Source: Actinomycetota bacterium (GTDB lineage: Bacteria > Actinomycetota > Acidimicrobiia > Acidimicrobiales > Ilumatobacteraceae). From it: 64,000 nucleotides of DNA. Shown here one piece after another: positions 1 to 8,301 of this stretch (positions are counted from its first letter, which is position 1; the number at the start of each line of letters is the position of its first letter). The translations under genes were made by a program, and so were the position numbers. The DNA lies in assembly GCA_009726095.1 (NCBI GenBank), contig WLMZ01000004.1, forward strand, positions 1 to 64,000, read 5' to 3'. Below the pieces are notes generated by a model. The model was given only the letters and a program-made list of their open reading frames with translations. It was not told the DNA's origin and searched no databases.

Positions 1-804
1 GAAGGTGCCGATGACCTTCAGCCGGTTGTTCGCCTTGTTGACACCGTTGATCACGCCGAGTTCGATGAGGTCGATCAGGCCATCGGAGATCAGCTCGGTG
101 TGCACACCGAGGTCAACATGGCTGCCGAGTTGGGCGAGCACGCTGTTGGGGATGGCGCCGATGCCGGCCTGGATGGTGCACCCGTTGGGTATCCGCTCGG
201 CCACGAACGCCCCGATGCGTTCGTCCATCTCGTTCGGCTCGATGGGCGGCACCTCCAACAGCGGGTAGTCGGCATCGACCCACCCGAGCACCTGAGAGAT
301 GTGGATCTGGTTGCGACCGGTGGTGAACGGCATCCGCCGGTTCACCTCGACGAAGAACGGGGCGCGCCCGATGAAGCTGCTCGCATAGTCGGCGCTGACC
401 CCGAGCGAGAAGTTGCCGTGCCGGTCGGGCGGGGACACCGCAGCGATCACGAGCGGTTGCGCTGCACGACGACGAAGCACGTCGTACACCTCGGAGAAGT
501 GGTTCGGCACCAGATCCACGGTGCCTGCGAGAAAGCACGGTCGCGTGACATGGGAGAGGAAGTACGAGCGGTGCACCAGTCGGTCGCCGAAGGCCCGGTG
601 CATCATCGGCCGGTCGCGCAGGGCGTGCATCTGGTGCACCGTCACGCCCTGTAACTGCGCCTCGTGGCGCTCGACCGCATCGAGCAGGGTGACCGGTTCG
701 CCGTTGGCGATGGGCACGATCAGATCGGTGCCGGGGGCCACATGCTCGAGCAGCGCGTCGGCGCTGGCAGCATGACGGCTGCGGAGCAGGTCGGCAACGT
801 TCAC
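1..804 (-). CDS. Acetyl-CoA hydrolase / 4-hydroxybutyrate CoA-transferase family protein, C-terminus cut by window edge
   Basis: The minus strand is open from a GTG at 804 to the left edge (268 codons), so the ORF track misses it. The translation fits family I CoA-transferases, which move CoA between acyl-CoA and a carboxylic acid through a glutamyl-CoA intermediate. Visible are VSPPDRHGNFSLGVS near the middle, then QAGIGAIPN and GVHTEL; the glutamate of HTEL matches the usual catalytic glutamate. About 160 C-terminal residues of a typical ~430-residue enzyme lie outside. The start is 7 bp after the NRAMP gene, so it may be the last gene of that minus-strand run. Acceptor specificity (acetate, 4-hydroxybutyrate, butyrate) cannot be told. 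Confidence 0.85.
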   Translation of the reverse strand, partial: MNVADLLRSRHAASADALLEHVAPGTDLIVPIANGEPVTLLDAVERHEAQLQGVTVHQMHALRDRPMMHRAFGDRLVHRSYFLSHVTRPCFLAGTVDLVPNHFSEVYDVLRRRAAQPLVIAAVSPPDRHGNFSLGVSADYASSFIGRAPFFVEVNRRMPFTTGRNQIHISQVLGWVDADYPLLEVPPIEPNEMDERIGAFVAERIPNGCTIQAGIGAIPNSVLAQLGSHVDLGVHTELISDGLIDLIELGVINGVNKANNRLKVIGTF

Positions 805-811
805 GGCTCGA

Positions 812-2035
812 TCATGTCAGGCTGAGCACACCGAGCGCGACGATGCAGATCGAAATCGCAGCGATCGCCACGAGATAGCCGGCAGCGGCGCTGCGACTGG
901 CCACGTGATCGCCCATCACCTCGCGATCGCGCGAGATGCCGTACATGAAACCGAGCAGCGGAATGAGCAGCACCGCGTTGAGTACCTGGGTCAGGATCAG
1001 GATCGGGATCAACGGCGCCCCAGGCAGCAGCACCACGCCGGCGCTCACCACCGCAATGGCGGCGTAGGTGCCGTAGAACAACGGCGCCTCACGCGGACCG
1101 TCGTCGAGCGCGGTCTCGCGGCCGACGAACTCGCCGACCGAGTAGGCCGTGGACAGCGGCAGGATTGATGCGGCCAGGATCGCTGCTCCGATGAGCCCCA
1201 CCGCGAACAGATCGGCGGCGAGCCGGCCGGCCAACGGCTTCAACGCGAGCGCTGCATCGGCAGCGCTGTGGATGGACAGGCCGTCGCGGTGCAGCGTGGC
1301 GGCGCACGCCACCACCACGAAGAACCCGATCACGCCGGTGAGCACCGACCCGACGATGACGTCGATGCGCTCGAGGCGCAGGTCCTTCACCGTCAGGTGT
1401 TTGTCGGCCGCATACGACTGGATGAAGCTGAGTCCCCACGGCGCCAACGTGGTGCCCACCGTCGCCGTGGCCAGCAGCACCGCCGAGCGGGTCGTCGGCA
1501 GCGACGGCACCAGCGAACCATGCAGCGCCGCACTCCAATCGGGATGGGCCAGCACGCCGGACAGCACATACGTGACGAACACTGCGCTGACCCCCAGCAG
1601 CACGCGCTCCACGCGGTGGAAGCTGCCCCGAAGCACCAGGAACGACACGCCGGCGGCGGCGATCGGCACGCTGATGTAGCGGCTCACCCCGAACAGCTCG
1701 AAGCCGGCGGCGATACCGGCGAACTCGGCGCAGGTGGTGCCGGTGTTGGCCACGATCAGCATCGCCAGGGCGAACCCGCCGCGACGCACGCCGTAGGTCT
1801 CGCGGATCAGGCCGGCCAGGCCCTGGCCGGTGACGATGCCCATCCGAGCGCCCAGATCGTGGAACAAGGCGAGCGCCACCGTGGACAACAGCAGCACCCA
1901 GAGCAGCCGGTAGCCGTACTCGGCCCCCAACGACGAGTAGGTGGTGATACCCGCCGGATCGTCATCGGACAAACCCGCCAACAGTCCAGGCCCTGCGACC
2001 GCAGTCAGCAGCACCAACCGGCGTCGCAGATTCAC
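812..2035 (-). CDS. NRAMP (SLC11)-type divalent metal transporter with divergent metal-site motifs
   Basis: The 407-residue protein is hydrophobic throughout, with about 11 membrane segments, and begins with the NRAMP signature GPGLLAG. It should be a proton- or gradient-driven divalent cation importer in the inner membrane. The TM1 metal motif reads DDPAG where Mn/Fe importers have DPGN, and the TM6 region reads TTLAPWG where they have MPHN. Canonical Mn2+/Fe2+ selectivity is therefore doubtful, and Mg2+ transport as in NRAMP-related magnesium transporters is possible. The ATG overlaps the stop of the upstream PRC/MgtE-N gene by 4 bp, so the two are translationally coupled and probably work together. 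Confidence 0.88.
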   Translation of the reverse strand: MNLRRRLVLLTAVAGPGLLAGLSDDDPAGITTYSSLGAEYGYRLLWVLLLSTVALALFHDLGARMGIVTGQGLAGLIRETYGVRRGGFALAMLIVANTGTTCAEFAGIAAGFELFGVSRYISVPIAAAGVSFLVLRGSFHRVERVLLGVSAVFVTYVLSGVLAHPDWSAALHGSLVPSLPTTRSAVLLATATVGTTLAPWGLSFIQSYAADKHLTVKDLRLERIDVIVGSVLTGVIGFFVVVACAATLHRDGLSIHSAADAALALKPLAGRLAADLFAVGLIGAAILAASILPLSTAYSVGEFVGRETALDDGPREAPLFYGTYAAIAVVSAGVVLLPGAPLIPILILTQVLNAVLLIPLLGFMYGISRDREVMGDHVASRSAAAGYLVAIAAISICIVALGVLSLT

Positions 2036-2934
2036 GACCCACCCCGGTGGCCCGTGTGGCCCCGGGGCACAGGACGCGACCGGCCGCGCCGCACGCCGGA
2101 GAACCGGCCCCGCCCGGGTTGGCTACGAGTGGCCTCGCGGTCGCCGCCGGCAACCCCGGCGTTGGCCCTGCGGAGCAGGTCGGCGCGGTCGGTGTCCATG
2201 CTCGCCAGAACCGCATCGCGATCCGTCGTCGGCAGCGCATGCAGCAAGCGGGTGCCGAGGTGTGGATGCGCCGCCGTCAGTGCGCCAGCCGCATCGATGG
2301 GATGAGCAACGCGCAGGATCTCCACGGCGTGCTGCACCGGTATGTGCGCCAGCACCGCCGCCAGCTGATCGGGATCGAGCCGCCGTACTGCTGCAGCGGT
2401 GGCGGCCAACTGCAGAGTGCGGGCACGCTGGGCGGTCAGGGTGAGATCGGCCCAATCGACCACCTCGCGAGGAATGCGGTTGGCCAGCCGGTGCAGGCCG
2501 AGCCGGCGCAACACCCCGGCCACGCCGACCTCCACCCCCACCATGTGATGCTCGTCGCCCACACGGGCCAACAGCACCTCACACACGCGTGCCACGCGCT
2601 TGCCGGCGAGGTCGATGATCTGGCAATCGAGGACGTCACGGTTCAGACGCAAGCGCGCCGTGGCCCAATCATCGGCGGCGGCCATGATGTCTGCACCTTC
2701 GACCAGGAGCAGGTCGCGGCCGCCGAGGTCGTCGAAGTCGCCGACCATGAACACGAAATCGACCGAGCGATGCCGACCGACACCGATGAGATCCACCCGG
2801 GGGTGCCCCTCGGTTGCCACCACCGTGACCTCCACGACCCGACCGAGGCGACGGCCATCGGCAGCACGTACCCATCGCCCGAGCAGGCTCGAGAGCTCGA
2901 GCAGCTCGATATCGCTGTCGTGCACGGAACGCAT
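2032..2934 (-). CDS. PRC-barrel and MgtE N-domain-like protein, probable cytosolic partner of the NRAMP transporter
   Basis: The 300-residue soluble protein has two PRC-barrel-like segments (about residues 14-75 and 95-165, the second with VLDCQIIDLAGKRVARV) and then a helical stretch (about 170-265, LDPDQLAAVLAHIP to MDTDRADLL) that resembles the cytosolic N domain of MgtE magnesium channels. In MgtE this domain senses Mg2+ and gates the pore. The last ~35 residues are basic and low complexity. The gene overlaps the NRAMP-type gene by 4 bp, which points to an accessory or sensor subunit. The domain calls come from motif pattern and should be confirmed with a profile search. Confidence 0.7.
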   Translation of the reverse strand: MRSVHDSDIELLELSSLLGRWVRAADGRRLGRVVEVTVVATEGHPRVDLIGVGRHRSVDFVFMVGDFDDLGGRDLLLVEGADIMAAADDWATARLRLNRDVLDCQIIDLAGKRVARVCEVLLARVGDEHHMVGVEVGVAGVLRRLGLHRLANRIPREVVDWADLTLTAQRARTLQLAATAAAVRRLDPDQLAAVLAHIPVQHAVEILRVAHPIDAAGALTAAHPHLGTRLLHALPTTDRDAVLASMDTDRADLLRRANAGVAGGDREATRSQPGRGRFSGVRRGRSRPVPRGHTGHRGGS

Positions 2935-2946
2935 GACGGCGGCGGC

Positions 2947-3651
2947 CTACGCGCCGGTCAAGCGGCGGCGCAGCTCGACGACCACGGCAACGCCGACGAT
3001 GGCCTCGAGTTCCTCGGCGAGCGAGTCGATGACCATCCGATCGCCAACGAACGCCTCGGGTTCCTCGGTGCAGCACCACGCCATCGTGTCGCCGTCGGCA
3101 CCCCAGTCGGCACGCCGCCAACCACGCACCTCGGCCAGCTCGATGCCGTCGTCACGCATCTCCCAGTCCACCCGGATGGGCAGCTGCCAGCACACCGACG
3201 GCTTCCAATCGATGGGCGACTCATCAGCGGCCACCGCCGCGATGTGCAGCGCGCACCCCTCGCCCCCGGCAAAGCCCGGACGGTTGAGGAAGATGCACGC
3301 TCCATCGACGACGCGGGTGTTCGAGCAGGTGTCGTCGCTGAACACTCCACCGGCCAGGGCCTGGGCGTGGAACTGGAAGCGTTCGGGTTGCAGCGCCGCT
3401 GTGCTGGCGGCAACCAGGCGCGCTTCATCGTCGCCATCGATCTCGGCGCCGACCGAGCAGCACCCCTGGCCGAGTTGTTCAGCGCGTTGGGGCAGGATGC
3501 CCTGACAGCCGCGGCCCCAGATGCATGTCCAGTTCGATGTCAGGAACGCCCGCTCGAAGCGCCACACGGTGTCGCCATCGCTGATCTCTTCGATCTCGTT
3601 CGGACCATCGGGCGGGACGTGCATCACACGCCCCAGATCAGCGTTTCGCAC
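2947..3651 (-). CDS. Conserved cysteine-rich actinobacterial protein, YkgJ/DUF3109-like metal-binding candidate
   Basis: About 234 residues from the GTG at 3651; the track's 3780 start runs into the helicase gene, and an ATG at 3624 is another option. Cysteines are grouped as CIWGRGCQGIL, GQGCCSVGAE, DDTCSN, DGACIFLNRPGF and GEGCALH, ending with DWKPSVCWQLPI, a pattern I associate with small Fe or Zn-chelating proteins of unknown function. The N-terminal part (EEISDGDTVWRFERAFLTS) looks globular. It lies 37 bp after the DEAD-box helicase and 12 bp before the PRC/MgtE-N gene, so all may be co-transcribed. The function is unknown. Confidence 0.75.
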   Translation of the reverse strand: MRNADLGRVMHVPPDGPNEIEEISDGDTVWRFERAFLTSNWTCIWGRGCQGILPQRAEQLGQGCCSVGAEIDGDDEARLVAASTAALQPERFQFHAQALAGGVFSDDTCSNTRVVDGACIFLNRPGFAGGEGCALHIAAVAADESPIDWKPSVCWQLPIRVDWEMRDDGIELAEVRGWRRADWGADGDTMAWCCTEEPEAFVGDRMVIDSLAEELEAIVGVAVVVELRRRLTGA

Positions 3652-3688
3652 GACATGGCCATGCCCTGACTCTAGGGCGAAACCAACT

Positions 3689-5152
3689 TCAGCGCGAGCG
3701 TCCCGAACTCTGGCGACCCGAACCCTGACGGCCCGACCCCTGACGCGCACCACGGTGCGGGGCCGGCTGGCGGGGACCACGGGCGACGGGTTCGTCGTAG
3801 GTAACAGCGGCTGGCTTCACGTATGCAGCGGCCGGGCCCACGAGTGCCTCGAGCATGGCGTGGCCGGGGGCGACACGGGTGATGATCGGCTCGATGCGCG
3901 CGGCGCGGGCCAACGACTTCACGTCACCGACCTGCTCGGGGGTCATCAGCGTCACGACCACGCCCTCGGCTCCGGCGCGTGCCGTGCGACCCGAACGGTG
4001 CAGGTACGCCTTGTGCTCGGCCGGCGGATCGACATGCACCACCAGGGCGATGTCGTCGACATGGATACCACGGGCAGCGATGTCGGTGGCCACGAGCACG
4101 CGTGTGGTGCCGGCGGAGAACGATTCGAGGTTGCGTTCGCGGGCGTTCTGCGACAGGTTGCCGTGCATCTCTACCGCGGGGATACCAGCGGCGGTCAGCT
4201 GCTTGGCCAGCTTCTTCGCGCCGTGCTTGGTGCGGGTGAACAGCAGCGAGCGATCCTCGCCCTGGGCGAGCTCGCGGATGACAGTGGGCTTGTCGGCGGC
4301 GCTGACAGCAAACACATGGTGCGTCATGGTGGACACCGGTGCGACCTCGGGGTCGACCGAGTGCACGATGGGGTTGGTGAGGTAACGACGCACGAGCACG
4401 TCGATGCCGTTGTCCAGCGTGGCGGAGAACAACAGGCGCTGCCCTTCCTGCGGGGTGAGGTCCATCAGGCGCTTCACTGCTGGCAGGAAGCCGAGGTCGG
4501 CCATGTGGTCGGCCTCGTCGAGCACGGTCACCTCGACCTGGTCGAGACGACAGTGGCGCTGGGCGATGAGATCCTCGAGACGGCCGGGGCAGGCAACGAG
4601 GATGTCGACGCCGAGGCGCAGCGCCGTGACCTGGGGTCCCTGACCGACGCCACCGAACACGGTGGTGACCTTCAGCGACATCGCGTTGGCGATTGGTAGC
4701 AGGGTCTCGGCCACCTGATTGGCGAGCTCGCGGGTGGGCACCAGAATGAGCGCACGGGGGCGCTTGGTCTCGCGGCGGCCGCCCGATGTGGCCAAGCGCA
4801 CCACGGTGGGGATGGCGAAGGCGATGGTCTTGCCGCTGCCGGTCTTGCCCCGGCCGAGCACGTCGCGCCCGGCCAGCGAATCGGGCAGGGTGGCGGTCTG
4901 GATGGGGAACGGTGCGGTCACGCCGAGGCGGGCCAGGGCGTTCACGATGGGCGCCGGCACATCAAGCACAGTGAAGTCAGCAGCATCTGGCACCGGCGCA
5001 GTGGAGGGCGAGAGATCGACCGAGCCGGTCGCTGGCTGCGCCGATGCGCCGGGGGTCGATGGGCGACCGGATGCACCGGACGCGTTGTCGCGCGGTCCGC
5101 GACGACGGGGATTGCGACGCGACGCGCCGGATGAGGGGGTGTTGGTGGTCAT
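3689..5152 (-). CDS. DEAD-box ATP-dependent RNA helicase
   Basis: The 487-residue protein carries the full DEAD-box set: a Q-motif region (FPIQTATLPDSLAGRD), Walker A GKTGSGKT, PTRELANQV, the DEAD box in DEADHMADLGF, SAT, and in the second RecA lobe RGIHVDDIALVVH and HRSGRTARAG. It should unwind short RNA duplexes for ribosome assembly, mRNA turnover or cold adaptation, as RhlE and CsdA do. The C-terminal tail is basic, glycine-rich and repetitive (RQGSGRQGSGRQ), typical of an RNA-binding tail. The ATG at 5152 has a good ribosome binding site (GGAAGGAA). The 182-bp divergent region to the MFS gene leaves room for a leader. No particular subfamily symbol is assigned. Confidence 0.93.
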   Translation of the reverse strand: MTTNTPSSGASRRNPRRRGPRDNASGASGRPSTPGASAQPATGSVDLSPSTAPVPDAADFTVLDVPAPIVNALARLGVTAPFPIQTATLPDSLAGRDVLGRGKTGSGKTIAFAIPTVVRLATSGGRRETKRPRALILVPTRELANQVAETLLPIANAMSLKVTTVFGGVGQGPQVTALRLGVDILVACPGRLEDLIAQRHCRLDQVEVTVLDEADHMADLGFLPAVKRLMDLTPQEGQRLLFSATLDNGIDVLVRRYLTNPIVHSVDPEVAPVSTMTHHVFAVSAADKPTVIRELAQGEDRSLLFTRTKHGAKKLAKQLTAAGIPAVEMHGNLSQNARERNLESFSAGTTRVLVATDIAARGIHVDDIALVVHVDPPAEHKAYLHRSGRTARAGAEGVVVTLMTPEQVGDVKSLARAARIEPIITRVAPGHAMLEALVGPAAAYVKPAAVTYDEPVARGPRQPAPHRGARQGSGRQGSGRQSSGRSR

Positions 5153-5321
5153 GGATTTCCTTCCAGTTCGGTTGGCCGTTGATGCATGGCTGTCCGCTCA
5201 ATGGAACAAAATCGTGCGCTGGGGGGCGCTGCACTCGACCGCAAGCTGCCGGGATCGGCAACGAAGCACTGTCGATGCTAGCGGAAAAGCGTCGAGAGTG
5301 GGCGGTTGCCCGGCTGGGGCC

Positions 5322-5327
5322 TAGTCT
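5322..5327 (+). promoter_or_regulatory. Candidate -10 box (TAGTCT) of a leaderless transcript for the MFS gene
   Basis: TAGTCT is followed by 7 bases and then the ATG at 5335, with no ribosome binding site between. This is the usual layout of actinobacterial leaderless promoters, and it is also what chose the start of the downstream gene. Confidence 0.45.
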
Positions 5328-5334
5328 CCAACGG

Positions 5335-6462
5335 ATGCGTTGGGACCGATTGACACTGGGCATCGGTCTCGGATACACGTTGCTGGCATGGAGCCTCAGC
5401 TACGGCACCGTGCTGCCGCAGCTCCGTGACGACCTGCACCTGTCGGCAAGTCTGGCATCGCTCCATGGCTCGATGTTCGGCTTCTGCCTGCTGATCATGG
5501 CCCTGTTCGGCAGTCGCATCTTGGCCCGGATGCCCAACCGGCTGTCACTGGGCTGCAGCGTCACCGGCATGGTGAGTGGTGGCGTCCTGTTCGGGTTCGG
5601 ACACTCACCCGTACTCACGCTGACCGGCGCAGGCATCGCCGGTGCAGGGGCGGCGCTGATGGTCATCGTGGTGCCCGCCGTCGTGTTCGCCCATCAACCG
5701 CAGGCCCCCACGCACGCCATGTCCACCCTCAACGCGTTCCCGATGATCTCGTCCACGTTGCTGCCGCTCGCCGTCAGCGCCGCCGCCGCCGCGACGATCA
5801 GTTGGCGCGTCGCCTATGTGGCCCCACTGCTGCTCATCGGCACAGCCATCGCCGTGATTGCCGGCCGATCCCCGGTGCCCGGCACCGCAGTGCCCGAGCC
5901 CGCTCGATTGCGCGAGGTCGCGAGCGTGGCGCACATCAGACGGCGCTGGCTGGTGCTGGTGTTCGGTGTGATGGTCGAGATCGGCACGGTCACGTGGGCA
6001 TCATCGATCATGCACGATCTGGGCCATGCGTCGAAGGGTTCTGCAGCGTCGCTCACCATCGGCTTCTTCGTCGGCATGTTTGCTGGCCGACTCGCACTCA
6101 GCCGACTGCTCGAACGCATCGACGAGCAGCTGCTGCTCATACTCTCCTTCGTCGGCTCGCTCGGGTTCCTCGCCCCGTTCCTCATCGGCCCGGGACTGGC
6201 CGTGCGCATCATCGGGCTCACCGGTCTGGGCATCTCCCTGTCGCCGGTCTACCCACTGTCGGTGACGCGTATCTTCGAGCTGCACGACGACACCAACGCG
6301 CTCGGCCGCGTCGCCGCCCTCGCCTCGGGCGCCGGGGTCACGTTCGGACCGCTGCTGCTCGGCGTACTGTCAGACATGGCCGGCCTCGCCTGGGCAACGG
6401 TGGTGTTGCCCGTCTTCGCCATCGGCGGGCTGATCACCCTGGGGCGGCCACAATCAGCCTGA
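5335..6462 (+). CDS. MFS transporter
   Basis: 375 residues with about 12 hydrophobic segments; the first starts at LTLGIGLGYTLLAWSLSYG and the repeat boundary is near residue 185. It is a major facilitator permease of the inner membrane with unknown substrate. The track starts this frame at 5044, but that extension (MRRGSMGDRMHR) is not protein-like and runs antisense to the helicase; the ATG at 5335 sits 7 bases after a TAGTCT box. The SDR and VOC genes follow after 58 bp, so the three may serve uptake and early catabolism of one small organic substrate. Confidence 0.85.
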   Translation: MRWDRLTLGIGLGYTLLAWSLSYGTVLPQLRDDLHLSASLASLHGSMFGFCLLIMALFGSRILARMPNRLSLGCSVTGMVSGGVLFGFGHSPVLTLTGAGIAGAGAALMVIVVPAVVFAHQPQAPTHAMSTLNAFPMISSTLLPLAVSAAAAATISWRVAYVAPLLLIGTAIAVIAGRSPVPGTAVPEPARLREVASVAHIRRRWLVLVFGVMVEIGTVTWASSIMHDLGHASKGSAASLTIGFFVGMFAGRLALSRLLERIDEQLLLILSFVGSLGFLAPFLIGPGLAVRIIGLTGLGISLSPVYPLSVTRIFELHDDTNALGRVAALASGAGVTFGPLLLGVLSDMAGLAWATVVLPVFAIGGLITLGRPQSA

Positions 6463-6520
6463 CGGCGGTTGTCTACCATGATGTCGAGGCGCGCACCGCG
6501 CCGCTCGAACGGGGGCTTGC

Positions 6521-7327
6521 ATGACACGATTACGAGATCGGGTAGCGGTCATCACCGGCGCCGGTGACGGCATCGGGTACGGCATCGCGCGGCGCTTCGC
6601 CGCCGAGGGGGCGAACGTGCTCGTGGCCGATCTGAACGCCGAAGCGGGCGAACGGGTGGCGGCCGAACTACGCGACGAGTTCGGCATCGACGCCATCGAC
6701 CAGCCCACTGATGTGTCCGACAAGGCACAGGTCATCGCGATGATCGAGGCCGCCCGCGCCCAGTGGGGCACGGTCGACATCCTCGTCAACAACGCATGGG
6801 GCGGCGGCTCGTTGAGCCGGGTCGAGTTCAAACGCGATGTCAACTATGAGCGCGGCTTCGGGGTCGGCTTCTACGGACCGATGTGGGCCATGCAGGCCGT
6901 CTTCCCGCTGATGAAGGCGCAGGGTCGCGGCAACATCATCAACATGTGCTCGCTCAACGGCGTGAACGCACACATCGGTACGGCCGAGTACAACGTGGCC
7001 AAAGAGGCGCTGCGCACGCTCTCGCGTACCTCGGCGCGCGAATGGGCACCGCATGGCATCGTCGTCAACGTCATCTGCCCAGCGGCCAAGAGCGCAGCGT
7101 TCCGCGCCGTTGCTGCGCGCAACCCCGAGCTCGTCGCCACTGCCGATTCCGCCAACCCGATGGGCTACCTCGGCGACCCCGAACGCGACATCGCGCCGGT
7201 GGCCGTGTTCCTGGCCAGCGACGACGCCCACTATCTCACCGGCAATACGCTGTTCGTCGACGGCGGCAGCCACATCAACGGCGCCCACTGGGTGCCCCAT
7301 CTGCCCGACCACCCAGGAGCACCATGA
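6521..7327 (+). CDS. Short-chain dehydrogenase/reductase (SDR)
   Basis: 268 residues with the classical SDR plan: cofactor motif TGAGDGIG near residue 12, NNAWGG in place of NNAG, and a YNVAKEA catalytic Tyr-x3-Lys. It should be an NAD(P)-dependent alcohol or ketone oxidoreductase in the cytosol. The acidic VADLNAE after the second strand favours NAD(H). Its stop overlaps the ATG of the VOC gene (ATGA), so the two are translationally coupled. The substrate is unknown. Confidence 0.88.
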   Translation: MTRLRDRVAVITGAGDGIGYGIARRFAAEGANVLVADLNAEAGERVAAELRDEFGIDAIDQPTDVSDKAQVIAMIEAARAQWGTVDILVNNAWGGGSLSRVEFKRDVNYERGFGVGFYGPMWAMQAVFPLMKAQGRGNIINMCSLNGVNAHIGTAEYNVAKEALRTLSRTSAREWAPHGIVVNVICPAAKSAAFRAVAARNPELVATADSANPMGYLGDPERDIAPVAVFLASDDAHYLTGNTLFVDGGSHINGAHWVPHLPDHPGAP

Positions 7328-7815
7328 ACGACCGCACCGCCCTCACCGCCGAACGCGACCGCATCCGCACCGCGCATCTCGTCCCGCGCGACCAGCGCCC
7401 GGCGTCGTCCGCTCGCGGCGTGCACCACGTCGCACTGCTGTGCGCCGACGTCGAACGCACCGTCCGCTTCTATCAGGACCTGCTCGAGTTCCCGCTCACC
7501 GACATGTTCGAGAACCGCGACTACCAGGGCTCGACGCACTTCTTCTTCGACATCGGCAACGGCAACGGGCTCGCCTTCTTCGACCTCCCCGGCCTGGACC
7601 TCGGCCCCTACGCCGAGGTGCTCGGCGGCCTGCACCACCTGGCGATCTCGGTGGAACCGGCACGCTGGACGCACCTCAAGGGCAAGCTCGACACCGCCGG
7701 CATCGAGTACGCGCACATCGATGGATCGTCCATCTACTTCCGCGATCCCGATGGCGTGCGCCTGGAATTGATCAGCGACCCACTCGGCGAGATGTACGGC
7801 AACATCGTCCTGTAG
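7324..7815 (+). CDS. VOC-family (glyoxalase/extradiol dioxygenase fold) protein
   Basis: 163 residues from the ATG at 7324, which overlaps the SDR stop; the longer track frame is a shadow upstream. RGVHHVALLCADVERTVRFYQDLL is the classical first beta-alpha-beta module of the vicinal oxygen chelate fold, and the C-terminal half ends in YFRDPDGVRLELI. H34 or H35, H126 in LHHLAI and the glutamate in LELI could form a metal site. Members act as glyoxalases, epimerases, dioxygenases or binding proteins. Coupling to the SDR suggests a shared substrate. Confidence 0.85.
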   Translation: MNDRTALTAERDRIRTAHLVPRDQRPASSARGVHHVALLCADVERTVRFYQDLLEFPLTDMFENRDYQGSTHFFFDIGNGNGLAFFDLPGLDLGPYAEVLGGLHHLAISVEPARWTHLKGKLDTAGIEYAHIDGSSIYFRDPDGVRLELISDPLGEMYGNIVL

Positions 7816-8045
7816 ACAGCGTCAGCAGCGAGGGGTGAGACCCACGCCAAGGCGGACCAGCGGTCACGTTGCCGGGTACCCCACCGTTGTCCAGGTGTCG
7901 GCGGCCGATTCGCACGGGGATGGTCACCCCACCCCACCCTGAAATCCGAAGAGTCTGCAAACCCACCGCGCCCTTTCCACCCTCAGTCTTGGACCAACTC
8001 AGGCAGTTGACCGAACGTCGAGGTCGGATACCCCTTCTGGGTACA
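7816..8045. other. Intergenic stretch with no gene seen
   Basis: The 230 bases after the VOC gene hold no ORF with protein-like composition on either strand. It leads into a small inverted repeat, a palindromic repeat copy and the ltrA remnant. The whole 7816-8297 gap therefore looks like degraded or rearranged DNA. Confidence 0.5.
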
Positions 8046-8066
8046 GAACGCCGGCTCAGGGCGTTC
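8046..8066. terminator. Small inverted repeat, possible terminator or recombination scar
   Basis: Perfect 7-bp arms GAACGCC and GGCGTTC around a 7-base loop. No T-rich tract follows on either strand, so intrinsic termination is uncertain. It ends 1 bp before the 40-bp palindromic repeat. Confidence 0.3.
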
Positions 8067-8067
8067 C

Positions 8068-8107
8068 GGCAGTTGGGATGAGCCCTGTAGGGCACGGATC
8101 TACTGCC
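8068..8107. repeat. 40-bp palindromic repeat, copy 1 (left arm degraded)
   Basis: This 40-mer aligns without gaps to 41997-42036 at about 34 of 40 positions. The right arm ATCTACTGCC and the core GAGCCCTG are conserved; the left arm GGCAGTTGGG has diverged from the GGCAGTAGAT of copy 2, so the terminal palindrome is broken here. It lies beside the truncated end of the ltrA remnant. Confidence 0.6.
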
Positions 8108-8118
8108 AGTCCGACCAT

Positions 8119-8301
8119 GGCCGACGAACGCGTACAGCACGGCGGCGGAGCCAGCGCGACGTGCACCCAACCGGCGCCATCATGACGGTGCTTCAACAGA
8201 CCTGCCAGCTGGGTGATCGCGAACACGAAAACGAGATCGAAGAACAGCTCGACATAGCTCGTGCGCTTCCCGTCGTGCGCCGCGACCACCTCCACGCTCA
8301 C
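8119..8301 (-). pseudogene. Truncated, frameshifted ltrA (low temperature requirement A) remnant
   Basis: From a GTG at 8301 the minus strand encodes TSYVELFFDLVFVFAITQLA, a clear match to the first membrane segment of LtrA-type proteins, normally about 370-400 residues. After GWVHVALA the reading shifts: the continuation AVLYAFVG lies in another frame, and the similarity then stops beside the palindromic repeat. About 50 codons remain. The remnant's GTG overlaps the stop of the S1P-lyase-like gene, as if it had once been the next gene in an operon. Confidence 0.7.

Noticed and set aside
2047-3669. 540-residue plus-strand ORF
   Set aside because: It is antisense to the PRC/MgtE-N and Cys-rich genes, which have recognisable motifs; this frame has none and is rich in His, Gln and Arg.
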